From Psychrobacter sp. GP33 (GTDB lineage Bacteria > Pseudomonadota > Gammaproteobacteria > Pseudomonadales > Moraxellaceae): a stretch of DNA of 64,000 nt. Below the pieces are notes generated by a model. That model had not been told where the DNA came from, searched no databases, and worked only from the letters and a program-made list of their open reading frames with translations. The translations under genes were made by a program, and so were the position numbers. Position 1 is the first letter of the stretch; each line of letters opens with the position of its first letter. The stretch is taken from assembly GCF_014119005.1 (NCBI RefSeq), contig NZ_JACGYX010000007.1:1-64000 (forward strand), written 5' to 3'. This document shows, in pieces, positions 43,763-53,708 of the stretch.

Positions 43763-44896
43763 GTGGATTTCTTAGAAAATAAAAATTTCTCTACATTAAA
43801 TGGAGAAATACTATCCAAGACAACTGATAGAGAAAAACTTAAATACTTTAAAACAGTTGTAGCTCGCTCTGATTATAATGACGCAAAAAGAGGTGTACGT
43901 GCCTTCGCTTCATATTTATTAGGGAAAAAACTGATAAGCATGGATGAATATGTCTCTCTTTTTGGAGGCCATGCAGTTAATTACATCTCTTTAGACAATG
44001 ACGGTAATTTTTACGATTTAAAATTAAATACTCCAATAGGTAAGTTGTTAGAAACTTACAGTAAAGCTAAATATGGAAGTATAGAAGACATTAGACTACT
44101 GGCGGGAATTGTAATTTCAAATCTTAGTCAAGCACTTAATTATCCCAATAGCCATTGGCGAAAAATGTTCGAAGAGGCGAGGTTAGATGGTGGAAATGTA
44201 GTGATGATGACAACAGGGTGGCGTAATGTTCCTTCTACAGCAAATATCATTTATGAAATAGTAGTTGAAAATATTAATCTAAAGCTAGCTAATCTGGGAT
44301 TGCCTACAATAATTAATATCAAATTGCCTCGACTTGCTCCTGCTTGTGAGAACTATGCAAGCTTAAGCAGTGAGGAAAGAGAAATTGTTAACGTAAAACA
44401 AGATCATGTTATTCCTGCAGAAAATTTCTATAAATGGTCAAGTACGCACGTTATTTTTGGTGATGATGTTTTAGTTACAGGAGCTACTGCAGATAAAGTA
44501 TTTTTTGAGTCTATGCGCAACGGAGCTAAATCTTTTCAATCAATTTATCCAATAGCTATAGATCCTATTAAAGCTATTAGGGATGCGTCAGCTGAAGAAA
44601 AGTTGAATATGAGTTTAGTAAAGGAGATTTTAGATGATGAGGTGATCAAGTTTTTATCACATCCTGACTTTACACCTGTCCTTAGAACATTAAGATTGGT
44701 TCTCTCTGAGAATAATATTTTAGCTTTTGAGCGTTACTTACCAAAAATACCTTCGAAAAACTGTCTGAAACTTTATGTAGCAGCTTTAGGAAGCGATCTA
44801 TTAGAAGATAATAGAAGCAAAGCTTCCTTGAGTATGCTGCAAGGATATTTAAAAAACCTCAATATTCTAGATGAAAGTGGCATGGTAAGGCAATGA
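43763..44896 (+). CDS. Phosphoribosyltransferase-like protein
   Basis: A 377-residue protein with a type-I phosphoribosyltransferase signature, HVIFGDDVLVTGATADKV at residues 229-246, where the acidic pair and TGxT loop bind phosphoribosyl pyrophosphate. The N-terminal 150 residues and the helical C-terminal 100 residues match no family I know, so it is not a plain salvage enzyme. GTG start with AAGAGG upstream, 40 bases after the PHP gene. With the radical SAM and PHP enzymes it suggests a pathway attaching or removing ribose phosphate on an unusual base. The motif is clear; the pathway is inference. Confidence 0.75.
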   Translation: MDFLENKNFSTLNGEILSKTTDREKLKYFKTVVARSDYNDAKRGVRAFASYLLGKKLISMDEYVSLFGGHAVNYISLDNDGNFYDLKLNTPIGKLLETYSKAKYGSIEDIRLLAGIVISNLSQALNYPNSHWRKMFEEARLDGGNVVMMTTGWRNVPSTANIIYEIVVENINLKLANLGLPTIINIKLPRLAPACENYASLSSEEREIVNVKQDHVIPAENFYKWSSTHVIFGDDVLVTGATADKVFFESMRNGAKSFQSIYPIAIDPIKAIRDASAEEKLNMSLVKEILDDEVIKFLSHPDFTPVLRTLRLVLSENNILAFERYLPKIPSKNCLKLYVAALGSDLLEDNRSKASLSMLQGYLKNLNILDESGMVRQ

Positions 44897-44897
44897 G

Positions 44898-45059
44898 GAT
44901 AATAACAAACCAATCAGTCATCTTGATCGTCAAGAGCCTCGGAACGACCAGCAAGCACCCAACAATAAAATAAGTCAAAACAATGTTAGTCATGGTCTTC
45001 CACCTGGCCCAGCAGATGACGATATTCCCTTCGCTCCCCACTTTGACGGTCAGTTTTAA
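44898..45059 (+). pseudogene. Orphan C-terminal fragment of single-strand DNA-binding protein
   Basis: The open frame reads a Q/N/P-rich linker and ends PPGPADDDIPFAPHFDGQF before TAA at 45057. The acidic DDDIPF tail is the diagnostic partner-binding end of bacterial SSB. There is no OB-fold and no start codon in this frame; the part before 44898 belongs to the PRTase gene. It is therefore the 3' stub of an ssb gene cut off by the arrival of the preceding operon. Confidence 0.7.
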
Positions 45060-45231
45060 AGTTTTTGAAATAACTATCAAAATGTTTGTACGGCTTTTAT
45101 CAGCTAGTTGATCATGTAATTCCTCAAAAAGGGAATATCTGAGTTTAGGTGCTCCATGGCAATGGAGTTATGTTAAAGAAACCATAGAAATAAACTTGGT
45201 AAACTAACGACTCGATGAGGAGTTTATTATA

Positions 45232-45525
45232 ACTAAGAAATAGCAGAGCTATAGTAAGGGGTTCAAAGTAGAAGCGGTCAAAAAAATAGTAGACAACAAC
45301 ATTAATCTGAGTGCAACTGTTCGGCAGTTAGGAATAGCGATGTAAACGTTATCCAATTGGCATAACAAAAGCAATCAAAGCAAGCTTGTCGATACAGATA
45401 AATATGCTCCTGAGCTTATGACAGTTCTTGAAAAAATTAAGTAACTCAAACGGCAATTAAAAATAGCTGAAGAGGAACGAGAGATGCTAAAAAAGGCCAC
45501 AGTGTACTTCGCGAAAAATAGTTAG
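45232..45525 (+). pseudogene. Dead IS3-family orfA relic
   Basis: One frame reads an IS3 orfA (KGFKVEAVKKIVDNN, ATVRQLGIAM, TDKYAPELM, LKRQLKIAEEE, LKKATVYFAKNS) but is interrupted by TAG at 45241 and TAA at 45343 and 45442. No start or orfB is present, so it is an old inactive remnant. Confidence 0.8.
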
Positions 45526-45602
45526 TGAAATATGACTATTCAGTTCTAGTAAGATGGCTTTTAGCCTAGTCCAGTATTCATCTTTGAGTATGGTCCGGGG
45601 CA

Positions 45603-45660
45603 TAGCGAACGTCTAATCTTTTGGTGTGAGAACCTAAAGATTAGACGTTCGCTATTTTTT
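45603..45660 (+). terminator. Strong hairpin terminator
   Basis: Two perfect 19-bp arms (45603-45621 and 45636-45654) with a 14-base loop are followed by TTTTTT. The U-run serves transcripts reading rightwards, so it would end the operon or relics on its left. It also lies just beyond the stop of the minus-strand TPR gene, but without a U-run on that strand. Confidence 0.8.
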
Positions 45661-45704
45661 GTCATCATTTTATTCTCAATGTTCAACACGCTCTACTGAT
45701 TTGT

Positions 45705-48065
45705 CTAAACTTTCTCTATCTCAATGGTGTTCCATTTACCTTCTTTTAGCAGCACTAGAATTTTAACGTCTTGGTCGTGCGTAATACCTGCTTCTTTGAT
45801 TACCCTGCTTGGGATATGATAATCTTCTAAAAAAGCAAAGTTTGGATTAGTGATATCCACATCTGTTCCTTGGGCTTGATCGTAGCTTAGTGTCCTGCCA
45901 TCTTTTTTATACTTAAGCCTAACCTCACCGTAAACACTCTTAACGATAGCGTTGTTGGTTTTATCTGTATCAGTCGCATCAAGTACTTTTGCCATCTTTT
46001 TCTTGAACTTAGTGTTGTAGTGCATGAAATACTTAATGGCGATACACTTACCAACTTTCGGCTCAATTTTGGAATTAGCAAATAGGATATTACCGTTTAT
46101 AGCCTCACTGTGATGATAGTGGAATAGCTCTCTATTCTGATTAACACCGTCAATGACTGCGATAGCTTCCATCGCATTACCAATAATGTCTTTATAGGTA
46201 GTATCTGACTTTTCAACCAAGACTGCAGTATGACGTTCTTTGGCTTTATCGTAGTAAACCTTGCATTTGATTACATCGTTAATCTTGGTGTTTCTTAGTG
46301 CTTTAAATCGACGACTTTTAGTGACTATCTCAATATCTTGTAAGTTACTCACCGCAATCATTTCATCGCTCTTGTCGTTCTTGGTACTTGTCCAAGCCTG
46401 AAACACTAGGAAGTCTTGCCACGCAATATCTTTGTAGATATAACTCTCAGCAAGCTCAGTATTTTTTCTATAGTAATTTCTGTCGTAATCCAAAGCGGTT
46501 ACTTCGGACAAGCCAGCCATCAATTTATTAAATTCTTGCGATATTTTCCATTCTTTGAATTTTCGATGACTCTCATAAGTTTCCAGCTCTCTTTTTGCTT
46601 CCCGTAAACTCTGCTGATTAATTAACAGCGTCGCCAAGTTGAGTCTAATATCACCTAAAAAATCTTCTGCAGGCTGTTTGCTGATCGCCATGCAAAGCAT
46701 AGATATGGCAATTTTTGGTTCACTTGCCTGTAATAATTTAGCGAGTTCATGCCAAGCATAAGCTTGATCGTTAAGACTTAGCAGTACATCTTTATATAAG
46801 GTAATTGCTTTATCAGGCTCACCAACCTTGATTAAGACCCGTGCATAGTTCCTGAGTGCCCAAACATCCTTATTATAATGGGTGGCTGCTTTTTCAAAGA
46901 GCGGTTGCATCCACCGTACTTCATCTGGATTTTGATTTTGATTGTCTTTAATAGAGTCGATTAACTTACTGAGTGCTTTTTCAACTAATGACTTAGTAGG
47001 CTTGTCGTTATAGACACCTCTAACCCAATCTTCTCTCTGGAAGTTTTGTACGCCCCAACGCTGTAGGAAGCTAGGGAATCGCCATGTTTGAGTCTCAATC
47101 ATCGTTCTCTCTGCTACCACAAGTATTTCCGAATGCCATTTACCTGCGCCATAGCCTGAATAGTTATTTACATACCTATCTAAGATATTCCACAGGTCAT
47201 GCAACCGATTTTCTTTATTAGCATTCATCGCCAACCAAAAAATACTTTCACAGTAACTGTCTATCAGCGATATGTTGTGCGGTATCTTTATTCGCTTATC
47301 AAGATCGTTGAAGTCAATAACAGAGGGTGAGTTGACCAATTCCTTACCAAGCCGCTCTAAGAGAGCTGCCGTCACTTTTCCTTGGTACTCACTTGGTCTT
47401 ACATCCTCTGGACTAAGATAAGCAGGATTCCAACTTAAGAAATATTTGTAAATATCAATACCTTGATTTGAGCGACTGTAGTACATCACAAACGCTAGTA
47501 TCTGAGAATGCAACATGCTCGGCTTCTCAACGTTCAGGTTGTTGTATTCAACTAGCATTCTTTTTACCGCAAGCACAGGCATCTGCTCAGCCTCGGCTTT
47601 AAGGCATCTGTAAATTGCCCAGCCATACTTTTCAGCCTGCGAAACAGGTAGGTTGCCATACTGACTGCTTATAGCTCTAAATTCATTCAATGCCTGTTGA
47701 TGCTGGTGTGCCTTACTTAACCTGTTGGCGTTTTCAACAGCGTGATTTGTCGGACTCATTTGCACTCTAAGTCGCTCAATGCCCTCATTGATGTATTGGT
47801 CGTTCAGGCGCATGTTTACCAGCTGATTGAACCAATTGTTAGCGTTACTAGGGTTGTTCTTTAACTCAGCCTTAACTATGTCGTGTAATACCCACGCCAA
47901 TGCTCTTTGTACCCACTCGTCATTCCTATCCGCGTTATAAAGCGTCATAGCTAACTGATGGGCTTGTTGTAAGTTACCTTGCTTACGAAGTGCTGTGACT
48001 TGATTAGTGCCACTATCAGCGTATTTATTCTGATAGGAAGTGTTGTTACTGATTAATCTAGCCAT
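45705..48065 (-). CDS. TPR-rich protein with C-terminal OB-like domains
   Basis: A 786-residue protein. The first 550 residues are helical repeats of TPR type (GNLQQAHQLAMTLYNADRND, VGEPDKAITLYKDVLLSLND). The last 200 are beta-rich and resemble tandem OB or cold-shock-like folds (DVIKCKVYYDKAKERHTAVL, then VGKCIAIKYFMHYN and GKWNTIEIEKV). It overlaps the upstream NERD-helicase gene by eight bases, so the two are co-translated. It probably recognises nucleic acid or a partner and brings the helicase to its target; this is inference. No catalytic motif is seen. Confidence 0.72.
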   Translation of the reverse strand: MARLISNNTSYQNKYADSGTNQVTALRKQGNLQQAHQLAMTLYNADRNDEWVQRALAWVLHDIVKAELKNNPSNANNWFNQLVNMRLNDQYINEGIERLRVQMSPTNHAVENANRLSKAHQHQQALNEFRAISSQYGNLPVSQAEKYGWAIYRCLKAEAEQMPVLAVKRMLVEYNNLNVEKPSMLHSQILAFVMYYSRSNQGIDIYKYFLSWNPAYLSPEDVRPSEYQGKVTAALLERLGKELVNSPSVIDFNDLDKRIKIPHNISLIDSYCESIFWLAMNANKENRLHDLWNILDRYVNNYSGYGAGKWHSEILVVAERTMIETQTWRFPSFLQRWGVQNFQREDWVRGVYNDKPTKSLVEKALSKLIDSIKDNQNQNPDEVRWMQPLFEKAATHYNKDVWALRNYARVLIKVGEPDKAITLYKDVLLSLNDQAYAWHELAKLLQASEPKIAISMLCMAISKQPAEDFLGDIRLNLATLLINQQSLREAKRELETYESHRKFKEWKISQEFNKLMAGLSEVTALDYDRNYYRKNTELAESYIYKDIAWQDFLVFQAWTSTKNDKSDEMIAVSNLQDIEIVTKSRRFKALRNTKINDVIKCKVYYDKAKERHTAVLVEKSDTTYKDIIGNAMEAIAVIDGVNQNRELFHYHHSEAINGNILFANSKIEPKVGKCIAIKYFMHYNTKFKKKMAKVLDATDTDKTNNAIVKSVYGEVRLKYKKDGRTLSYDQAQGTDVDITNPNFAFLEDYHIPSRVIKEAGITHDQDVKILVLLKEGKWNTIEIEKV

Positions 48066-51000
48066 TATCGTCGCTCCCTTTAGGCATGAATGATTCTAAT
48101 ACGTCAACGAAAGTGCTTTTGATAGCCTCGTCTGAGTATGCTGTCATAACGACTTTAGAGAATGTGCCGATATTGTTATAATTCAGCTCAACCAACAAGT
48201 ACGAGCCAGCCCCTGATATTTTCATTGTGTCCTTGTATTTGTCTTCGTTTATCCACTGAATAGAGTAGCCCTTGCCATTTAATGCGTCATTAATACTCTC
48301 GTAGCAACCTGCTTTCCATTCAGGCGTGACGAACTCAAAATTCTCAAGACCCTTGGCACTGGCAAACATGCCAACCACCTTACTATTGAGATCATTGTTA
48401 CTGCCTGACGCTGGCTTGACTTGCACATTACCATTCTTCTTGTATGAAAAATTGACGAGTGTGCTACTTGCGCCATCGGTTAGCTCGTATGCCTCTTGGT
48501 AGTTGTTATGGCGTATGGATTTAACCGTCAAGCCGTGAGTGCCAATCAATGTATTCACATGGTCAAAAATTTGAACGGTGATTGAGGTAAATTCGTTTTG
48601 CTCAAAACCATGCTGGCTAGGTAGCCCTTTGTCTATAGTGCTATCTAGCACCAGATAAGATGGGATTTTATTATTAGGCTTGTCCTCAATAACAATTTTG
48701 TCAAATGGTGAGATATTTTCAATGTTTACGATGTTGACCTTACGGTTGGCTCTAGTGATGCCTGAGTACAACCAACGAAAGTAAGCGTCATTCATCGTAC
48801 CTCTGTTGGCTGGCTTCGCATCAAGCAAGATACTATCCCATCTGTACGACATGGCTTTATTGACAGTGATGCACCACCCATAACGCAAATGAAGGCTATT
48901 GGATAGTTTGAAGTAATCACTTGATGTGTCGTGTCTTACCATTCGCATAGAGTCGCGTTTATGGTACTTAGCTGCCTTTTTAACAATGCGCTTCAACGTC
49001 GCTTCTTCTTGCTTAAGTTTAGTAATGACTTTTTCGCCATTCTCTAATCTAACCTTGAGAGTTTCGATAATACCTAGTTGATCTTGGTATGCTTTTGATG
49101 CCATGACCTCCATTTCAGCTTGCGAACCCTCAAAAGGGTAGGACTTAAGCAGTATGTTTAGCTTCTGATTGATTAGAATCTTAATGGCTAGTTTTTCATC
49201 TTCCGATAAGTCTTCGGCAAGATAGTTTTCTAAGTAGCAGGTTTCTACTGTTTCTCCTGAGTCGCACAATTTAAGAGTCAGGTCTTTGAAGAATAACGTA
49301 ATAGGCTCTTTGTTTTTTCTTTCGACAACATGGGTTGTTGATTCGCCAGTATCAACAACCCATGCAAAGTCGCCATTAAATATTCGCTTGGCAGGATTGA
49401 TGGTGTCATCCACTGAGAGCGCATTTACATTATTATTGATTAGGACGAGATCGTCTGTCGTAAGGATAATGCCATTCTTGAGCAGCGTTTTCTTAATCCA
49501 CAGATTGACCGCACTACAGGATTTATTGGTGTAGTTTAGAATTTTGAAATCGTTTTTTAGATTGTCTGCAATCAGTTTGGGTGTATCGCTTCTATCTAGC
49601 AGTGTGAAGTTATCGCCATAGTCAAAACTAAGATTGTTGAAGCGTTTTTTGTCGATATCATCAACTAAATAACGAGCCTGCGCGGTTATGTCATTACCCT
49701 GTTTAGGGGTTAGTGAGAAAACCTTGGATTCATTCTTTAGTTTAAGGTGTGAGGTATAGAACAATGTATTAAGCGCATTTTCATCTTTTTTACCCATAAT
49801 CATGTGGTATTGATCGCCAATAAATATGACCTTACGTTTACTTTCGCCCAAATTCATGAATGTCAGGAAGTCGGCAAGCACTCTGCCTGTACCGAACTGC
49901 TTTATGAGTGGCTGAACAAATGAATTGGAAAGCAGATGTGCTTCATCGACGATGTAAAGGGTTTTATCTTCATCGTCGCAACTCTTTATAGGGATAATCT
50001 CTATAAACCCATCCAAACCTGAGTCATCTTCTACCACATCAATCACATCGGACTTATCGCCTTTTTTGCCGTCGTATTCCTCAACAAATTGACTGCTACC
50101 GCCATAAATATAGCCGTACATACTACTAAAATCGCTATTATCATGTAAAAGGTTCTTTATCACTTTGTATGAGGTCGCTAATAACTCAACTTGAAGAAAC
50201 CCATGTCTGAAAGCCATATCTTTAATATGAGGTATTAAATAGGACTTGCCGCTTTGTGATGCAGCTTGAAGTATAAACACCTTTTCATCATCGTCTTCTA
50301 GGAACTGCTTGATGTACTGCAAAGCTGCTTCTTGGTCGGCATAAAGGCTATTACTACCAATTCTCTCAGCCACGCCAAAATCAATATCAAATTTAGGCCT
50401 GGTAGTAATCTTAGGTTCATTCACAACATCAGGCGTTGTATCAACCACCACAACATCTTCACTATATGCTTCATTTAACTGAAAGCTATCAGCCTTAAAC
50501 ACATCTTTAAATATCTCAAATGATTTACCACTAAGATTGACTTCATCGTCGGTTACATCAAGGATGTCCTTAATGACCTCTAAGTAGCCATTTTTATCTG
50601 TTATGAAAAAATCTAGTTCGTCTTTTCGAGGGATTGAGCCAATTAACTCAATAGGGTGTTGGAAGCAGACTATTCGCTTGGCGTGAGAGGGGTTGAGTAG
50701 GTCGCCATGAGCTTGTATGGCTTCTTTGAGTGGGCTGTTATGATGAACCCATATCATTGCTCTCTTTTGCTGAGTGAGCTGCTTGTAGGGGTTTATATGG
50801 CTGCCACCCTTGATTAAATCACCACTTTCATTCGTCCACACTGAATCTGCAAAGTCTTTATGGTTAGGTAGGGTGATTGCACCACCAAAATTCTTGAAGT
50901 CGATTATACATACCGTGTTATTTGCAACGAGCAAGCCATCAATCTGTAGGTTCTCAGACTGAACGCATATAGAGTTACCAATAAGTATGCCCTCTAAGCC

Positions 51001-51096
51001 GTATCTATCAAATAACATAGATAGGTTCTGCGCGAACTCTCTAAAAAAGGTGTTCTCATAACTCCTGACTGACAAACCCCTACGAATTTCTAGCAT
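48058..51096 (-). CDS. NERD-nuclease/SF1 helicase fusion
   Basis: Predicted DNA nuclease-helicase of 1012 residues. The N-terminal NERD domain shows IDGLLVANNTVCIIDFKNFGG, with D53, D66 and K68 as the PD-(D/E)XK residues (D in place of the more usual E). The helicase core has Walker A QAASQSGKS near 280, DEAH in LYIVDEAHLLS, IFIGDQYHMIMG as motif III and a late YSGITRANRKVNIVNI motif VI. A C-terminal 180 residues with small beta repeats are unassigned. The ATG has a GGAAGAG ribosome site. It is the first gene of the two-gene operon with the TPR/OB protein. NERD-helicase proteins are common in defence islands. Confidence 0.83.
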   Translation of the reverse strand: MLEIRRGLSVRSYENTFFREFAQNLSMLFDRYGLEGILIGNSICVQSENLQIDGLLVANNTVCIIDFKNFGGAITLPNHKDFADSVWTNESGDLIKGGSHINPYKQLTQQKRAMIWVHHNSPLKEAIQAHGDLLNPSHAKRIVCFQHPIELIGSIPRKDELDFFITDKNGYLEVIKDILDVTDDEVNLSGKSFEIFKDVFKADSFQLNEAYSEDVVVVDTTPDVVNEPKITTRPKFDIDFGVAERIGSNSLYADQEAALQYIKQFLEDDDEKVFILQAASQSGKSYLIPHIKDMAFRHGFLQVELLATSYKVIKNLLHDNSDFSSMYGYIYGGSSQFVEEYDGKKGDKSDVIDVVEDDSGLDGFIEIIPIKSCDDEDKTLYIVDEAHLLSNSFVQPLIKQFGTGRVLADFLTFMNLGESKRKVIFIGDQYHMIMGKKDENALNTLFYTSHLKLKNESKVFSLTPKQGNDITAQARYLVDDIDKKRFNNLSFDYGDNFTLLDRSDTPKLIADNLKNDFKILNYTNKSCSAVNLWIKKTLLKNGIILTTDDLVLINNNVNALSVDDTINPAKRIFNGDFAWVVDTGESTTHVVERKNKEPITLFFKDLTLKLCDSGETVETCYLENYLAEDLSEDEKLAIKILINQKLNILLKSYPFEGSQAEMEVMASKAYQDQLGIIETLKVRLENGEKVITKLKQEEATLKRIVKKAAKYHKRDSMRMVRHDTSSDYFKLSNSLHLRYGWCITVNKAMSYRWDSILLDAKPANRGTMNDAYFRWLYSGITRANRKVNIVNIENISPFDKIVIEDKPNNKIPSYLVLDSTIDKGLPSQHGFEQNEFTSITVQIFDHVNTLIGTHGLTVKSIRHNNYQEAYELTDGASSTLVNFSYKKNGNVQVKPASGSNNDLNSKVVGMFASAKGLENFEFVTPEWKAGCYESINDALNGKGYSIQWINEDKYKDTMKISGAGSYLLVELNYNNIGTFSKVVMTAYSDEAIKSTFVDVLESFMPKGSDDNG

Positions 51097-51298
51097 TTCT
51101 CTTCCTTAAAAACAACGACTTCACATATAGAAACTATAATGACAACTTAGAACTCTCTCCTGTAGCAAAACCAATGAAGAAGTATTTTTAGGTCGTTTTA
51201 TCAGACTTGCCATTTGACCTAGATATATTAATAAAGACCTGTAGTAGAGCAAAGAGAACAACAATAGTAGATATCTTGTGAAGAGATATCTACTATTG

Positions 51299-51568
51299 TT
51301 ACTTCTTAGATCGTATGGCTTTAGCTATGATAGTTTGTTCCATAGTCAGACCATTACTGAGGATATCTTCATTTTCAATATCAGGAACAGATAAGTTTTT
51401 AAGTGTACAATCCGTACCCACTGGAGTACTAGCAATTACTAACTCGAAGGTACGTGGGTATTCACCCTTCTTATTATGATACCTGAGTGTCAAACCGTTC
51501 TGACTGGCCATATCACGTATGTAGCCCCAATCACGTTTGATATCACCGTCGGTATATCGTCTATTCAT
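51299..51568 (-). CDS. Small hypothetical protein
   Basis: An 89-residue protein with no domain I know. It has a charged N-terminus (RRYTDGDIKRDWGYIRDMA), a central strand region and a helical end (LTMEQTIIAKAIRSKK). It lies about 200 bases before the NERD-helicase gene on the same strand. The ATG follows an AAGGCT-type weak ribosome site. It could be a small regulator of that operon; that is only position. Confidence 0.5.
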   Translation of the reverse strand: MNRRYTDGDIKRDWGYIRDMASQNGLTLRYHNKKGEYPRTFELVIASTPVGTDCTLKNLSVPDIENEDILSNGLTMEQTIIAKAIRSKK

Positions 51569-52059
51569 TATTGTTAGCCTTTAAAATCCCGTAGAATTAG
51601 GTTTGTGGAAGTTAATAGAGTGATTGTATTTTAGTTTGCTTAATTCTATGCTTAAAAACCCCCGTTAAATTGCTGACAGTCTTTGAGTGCGCGACAGCGA
51701 CGTCTGCTATCCTGACATATATAGACTATTTCATCAAATATATAGGTATCGTCGATTGAATGTAAAAACGATAAGGTACTAATATTATGAATTTTTCGCA
51801 GCCTTTGTCATGCATTCTGCATCAAGAAAAATCTATACCATTAGTAAGTTAATATACATGACTCTTTTTTATTTAGACCTAACTATATCTCTAGTTTTAT
51901 TATTTTCAGTTGATAGCTATCTAGATAATATTCCAGTGTAAACGTAGTAATCGCATAGAGGCCACTGCTGGTAAAGCTATATAAGAGCTAATATAAGGAA
52001 ATAGGAGCTGTTCCATATACTGTCGCACTTTTTGACGCTTTTTTGCGTGACTTTCGGCT
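51569..52059. other. Intergenic region, nothing recognised
   Basis: About 490 AT-rich bases between the small hypothetical gene and the 3' end of the IS-split gene. The open frames here lack ribosome sites and look accidental. Confidence 0.4.
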
Positions 52060-52357
52060 TCATATTGACTGCGTATTGTTAAAATATAAAAACTGATCCA
52101 TCTTTTTTCTGTCTGAAGCATAAAGAATATATACCATCTTGGAAAAGACGTTTTTTTGTATGCTGTTATCGATTTTCTCATATAGCATAGGGTCTTTAAG
52201 CAGCTCTTTTATGCTTTTTTCAAAATCATCTATGTAATAATCTACTGACATTTTAAAAAGCGTCGCACGTTTAGCCATCAAAAATTCGCTAATATATAAT
52301 GCTTGAACCCATATTTTGTATGTGCGTGGAGTTGCACTAATTGTGCGATACTTAACT

Positions 52358-53266
52358 AGACCTCTTGCAAAAGTCATAGACCAAGCTCGAAATTAACGAC
52401 ACTGGCGAATAGCTTCACCCTAAGATCATAGCGCTGTCGACGGTTGCGATATTTATGGGCGACGATTTTGAACAATTTAATTAAGCCTATCTTATGTTCA
52501 ACCATGATGCGAAACTTAGCCAAATAGTGATTGGCTTGTTTGCAAAGGTCTAACAACTGACCGCCACGAGGCTTTTAAAGGGAATGAAGCTTTGTTTATG
52601 TAACTTTGCAATGCCCTGATAGCCACTATCTGCTAATAACTTAGCGTCATTGGGAAGCCAATCAGGACAAGTTTCCTTGTAAAGCTTAAAATCGTGGATA
52701 GACCCTTCACAAGTTTGAACGTCAAGTATCAAACCGGTTTGCCAATGAACGATAATCTGAGCTTTTAAGGTGTGCTGTTTTTTCTTACCGCTGTAGTAGT
52801 CTCTTTGGTTTTTTTTGGACGCTCAATTGGGGTTTCAGTCGCATCGACAATGACGACTGACCAATTAATATCGTCATCAACTCTACTAGGAAGCTTTTTA
52901 GGCAATTCAAAGCTACCCGAATCAATATATCTTCTACTTTACGAATGATACGGCTGGCAGAAGACTCATGAATACCAAAGTCCATACTGATGTGGTACAG
53001 CGTCCGGTATTCACGCCAATAAGTAAGAGCCAGTAATATCTGTTCCTCAAGACTAAGCGCGCTTGGTCGTCCTGATTTAGTCTTTTGTGCTTCATGCTGC
53101 TGCATAGCATCCAGCATTTCATGGAAGGTCGCTTTATGAATGCCCGTATAGCGTTTAAAGCCAGCATTATCTTGTGCGAGAAGCTTATGTATATTTGGCA
53201 TGGTTCCTAGCCAGTTGTAAATGTATGAGTTATTGTAAAATACTCTGCTACTTTTGCAAGAGGTCT
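52358..53266 (-). mobile_element. IS5-family insertion sequence, frameshifted
   Basis: A 909-bp element with inverted ends AGACCTCTTGCAAAAGT and ACTTTTGCAAGAGGTCT, flanked by a 3-bp ACT duplication (52355-52357 and 53267-53269). It sits inside a host gene. The transposase frame is broken in at least two places. Confidence 0.85.
52374..53201 (-). pseudogene. IS5-family transposase, frameshifted
   Basis: The first part starts MPNIHKLLAQDNAGFKRYTG and includes the HTH GIHESSASRIIRKVEDILI. The frame then changes into one holding DSGSFELPKKLPSRVDDDINW, VVIVDATETPIERPKK and SGYQGIAKLHKQ. A second change near 52560 leads to PRGGQLLDLCKQANHYLAKFRIMVEH, the late core motif. The family normally has one gene or a single programmed frameshift; two shifts in different places suggest inactivation. 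Confidence 0.75.
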
Positions 53267-53537
53267 ACTAACTTATGACTTTTCTGAAATTGTTTAATTA
53301 TATTTTTTGTAGATTGTGTGGCTGCTGTAACGGCTTTAGTATATGATTCGTGACGTTTTTTAGCTAATTGGCATTGTTCAGCATTGATTCGCCAAGCTAA
53401 ATTCCTATGATATGCTGGAGGTAATACAGTAATGATTTTGCCATAGCGTTCATCTTGGATAGCTACATAGCAAAACTTATCTTTAGGACTAAAAAATAAT
53501 AAATGACGGCGATAAGAACCTGCATATTGACCAATAT

Positions 53538-53708
53538 TCACACATGCCCCACCCCATTATCAAGCAAAATCATTAGCTCTAAAATATTCATAGATGTACG
53601 TTGAGCGATGCGTTTAGCAGCATGAGATGATGGGTAGGCAAAACGCTGTTGACGAATTTGGTATGAGTTTTCTATTGAGAAGGATTCTTCCAGTTCTTTT
53701 TGGTTCAT
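53538..53708 (-). CDS. 56-residue small protein upstream of the split gene
   Basis: The frame encodes MNQKELEESFSIENSYQIRQ and ends in NILELMILLDNGVGHV. Its TGA overlaps the GTG of the next gene (GTGA), so it is translated with it. The small size, charge and coupling fit an antitoxin or regulator, but no family is recognised. Confidence 0.5.
   Translation of the reverse strand: MNQKELEESFSIENSYQIRQQRFAYPSSHAAKRIAQRTSMNILELMILLDNGVGHV

Larger units (their letters stand above)
52060..53541 (-). pseudogene. Toxin-like or hypothetical gene split by IS5 element
   Basis: Two exons of one gene surround the IS. The 5' part reads MNIGQYAGSYRRHLLFFSPK to KNIIKQFQKSHKL; the 3' part resumes VKYRTISATPRTYKIWV and ends FNNTQSI. 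Removing the IS and one ACT copy gives one continuous frame of about 190 residues, so the gene was intact until the insertion. A segment FCYVAIQDERYGKIITVLPP resembles small toxin or DUF4258-like folds, but this is weak. GTG start overlaps the stop of a 56-codon upstream gene, a toxin-antitoxin-like arrangement. It is now disrupted and probably non-functional. Confidence 0.72.

Noticed and set aside
51921-52181. 86-codon minus-strand gene
   Set aside because: It overlaps the 3' part of the IS-split gene in another frame and shows no coding features.
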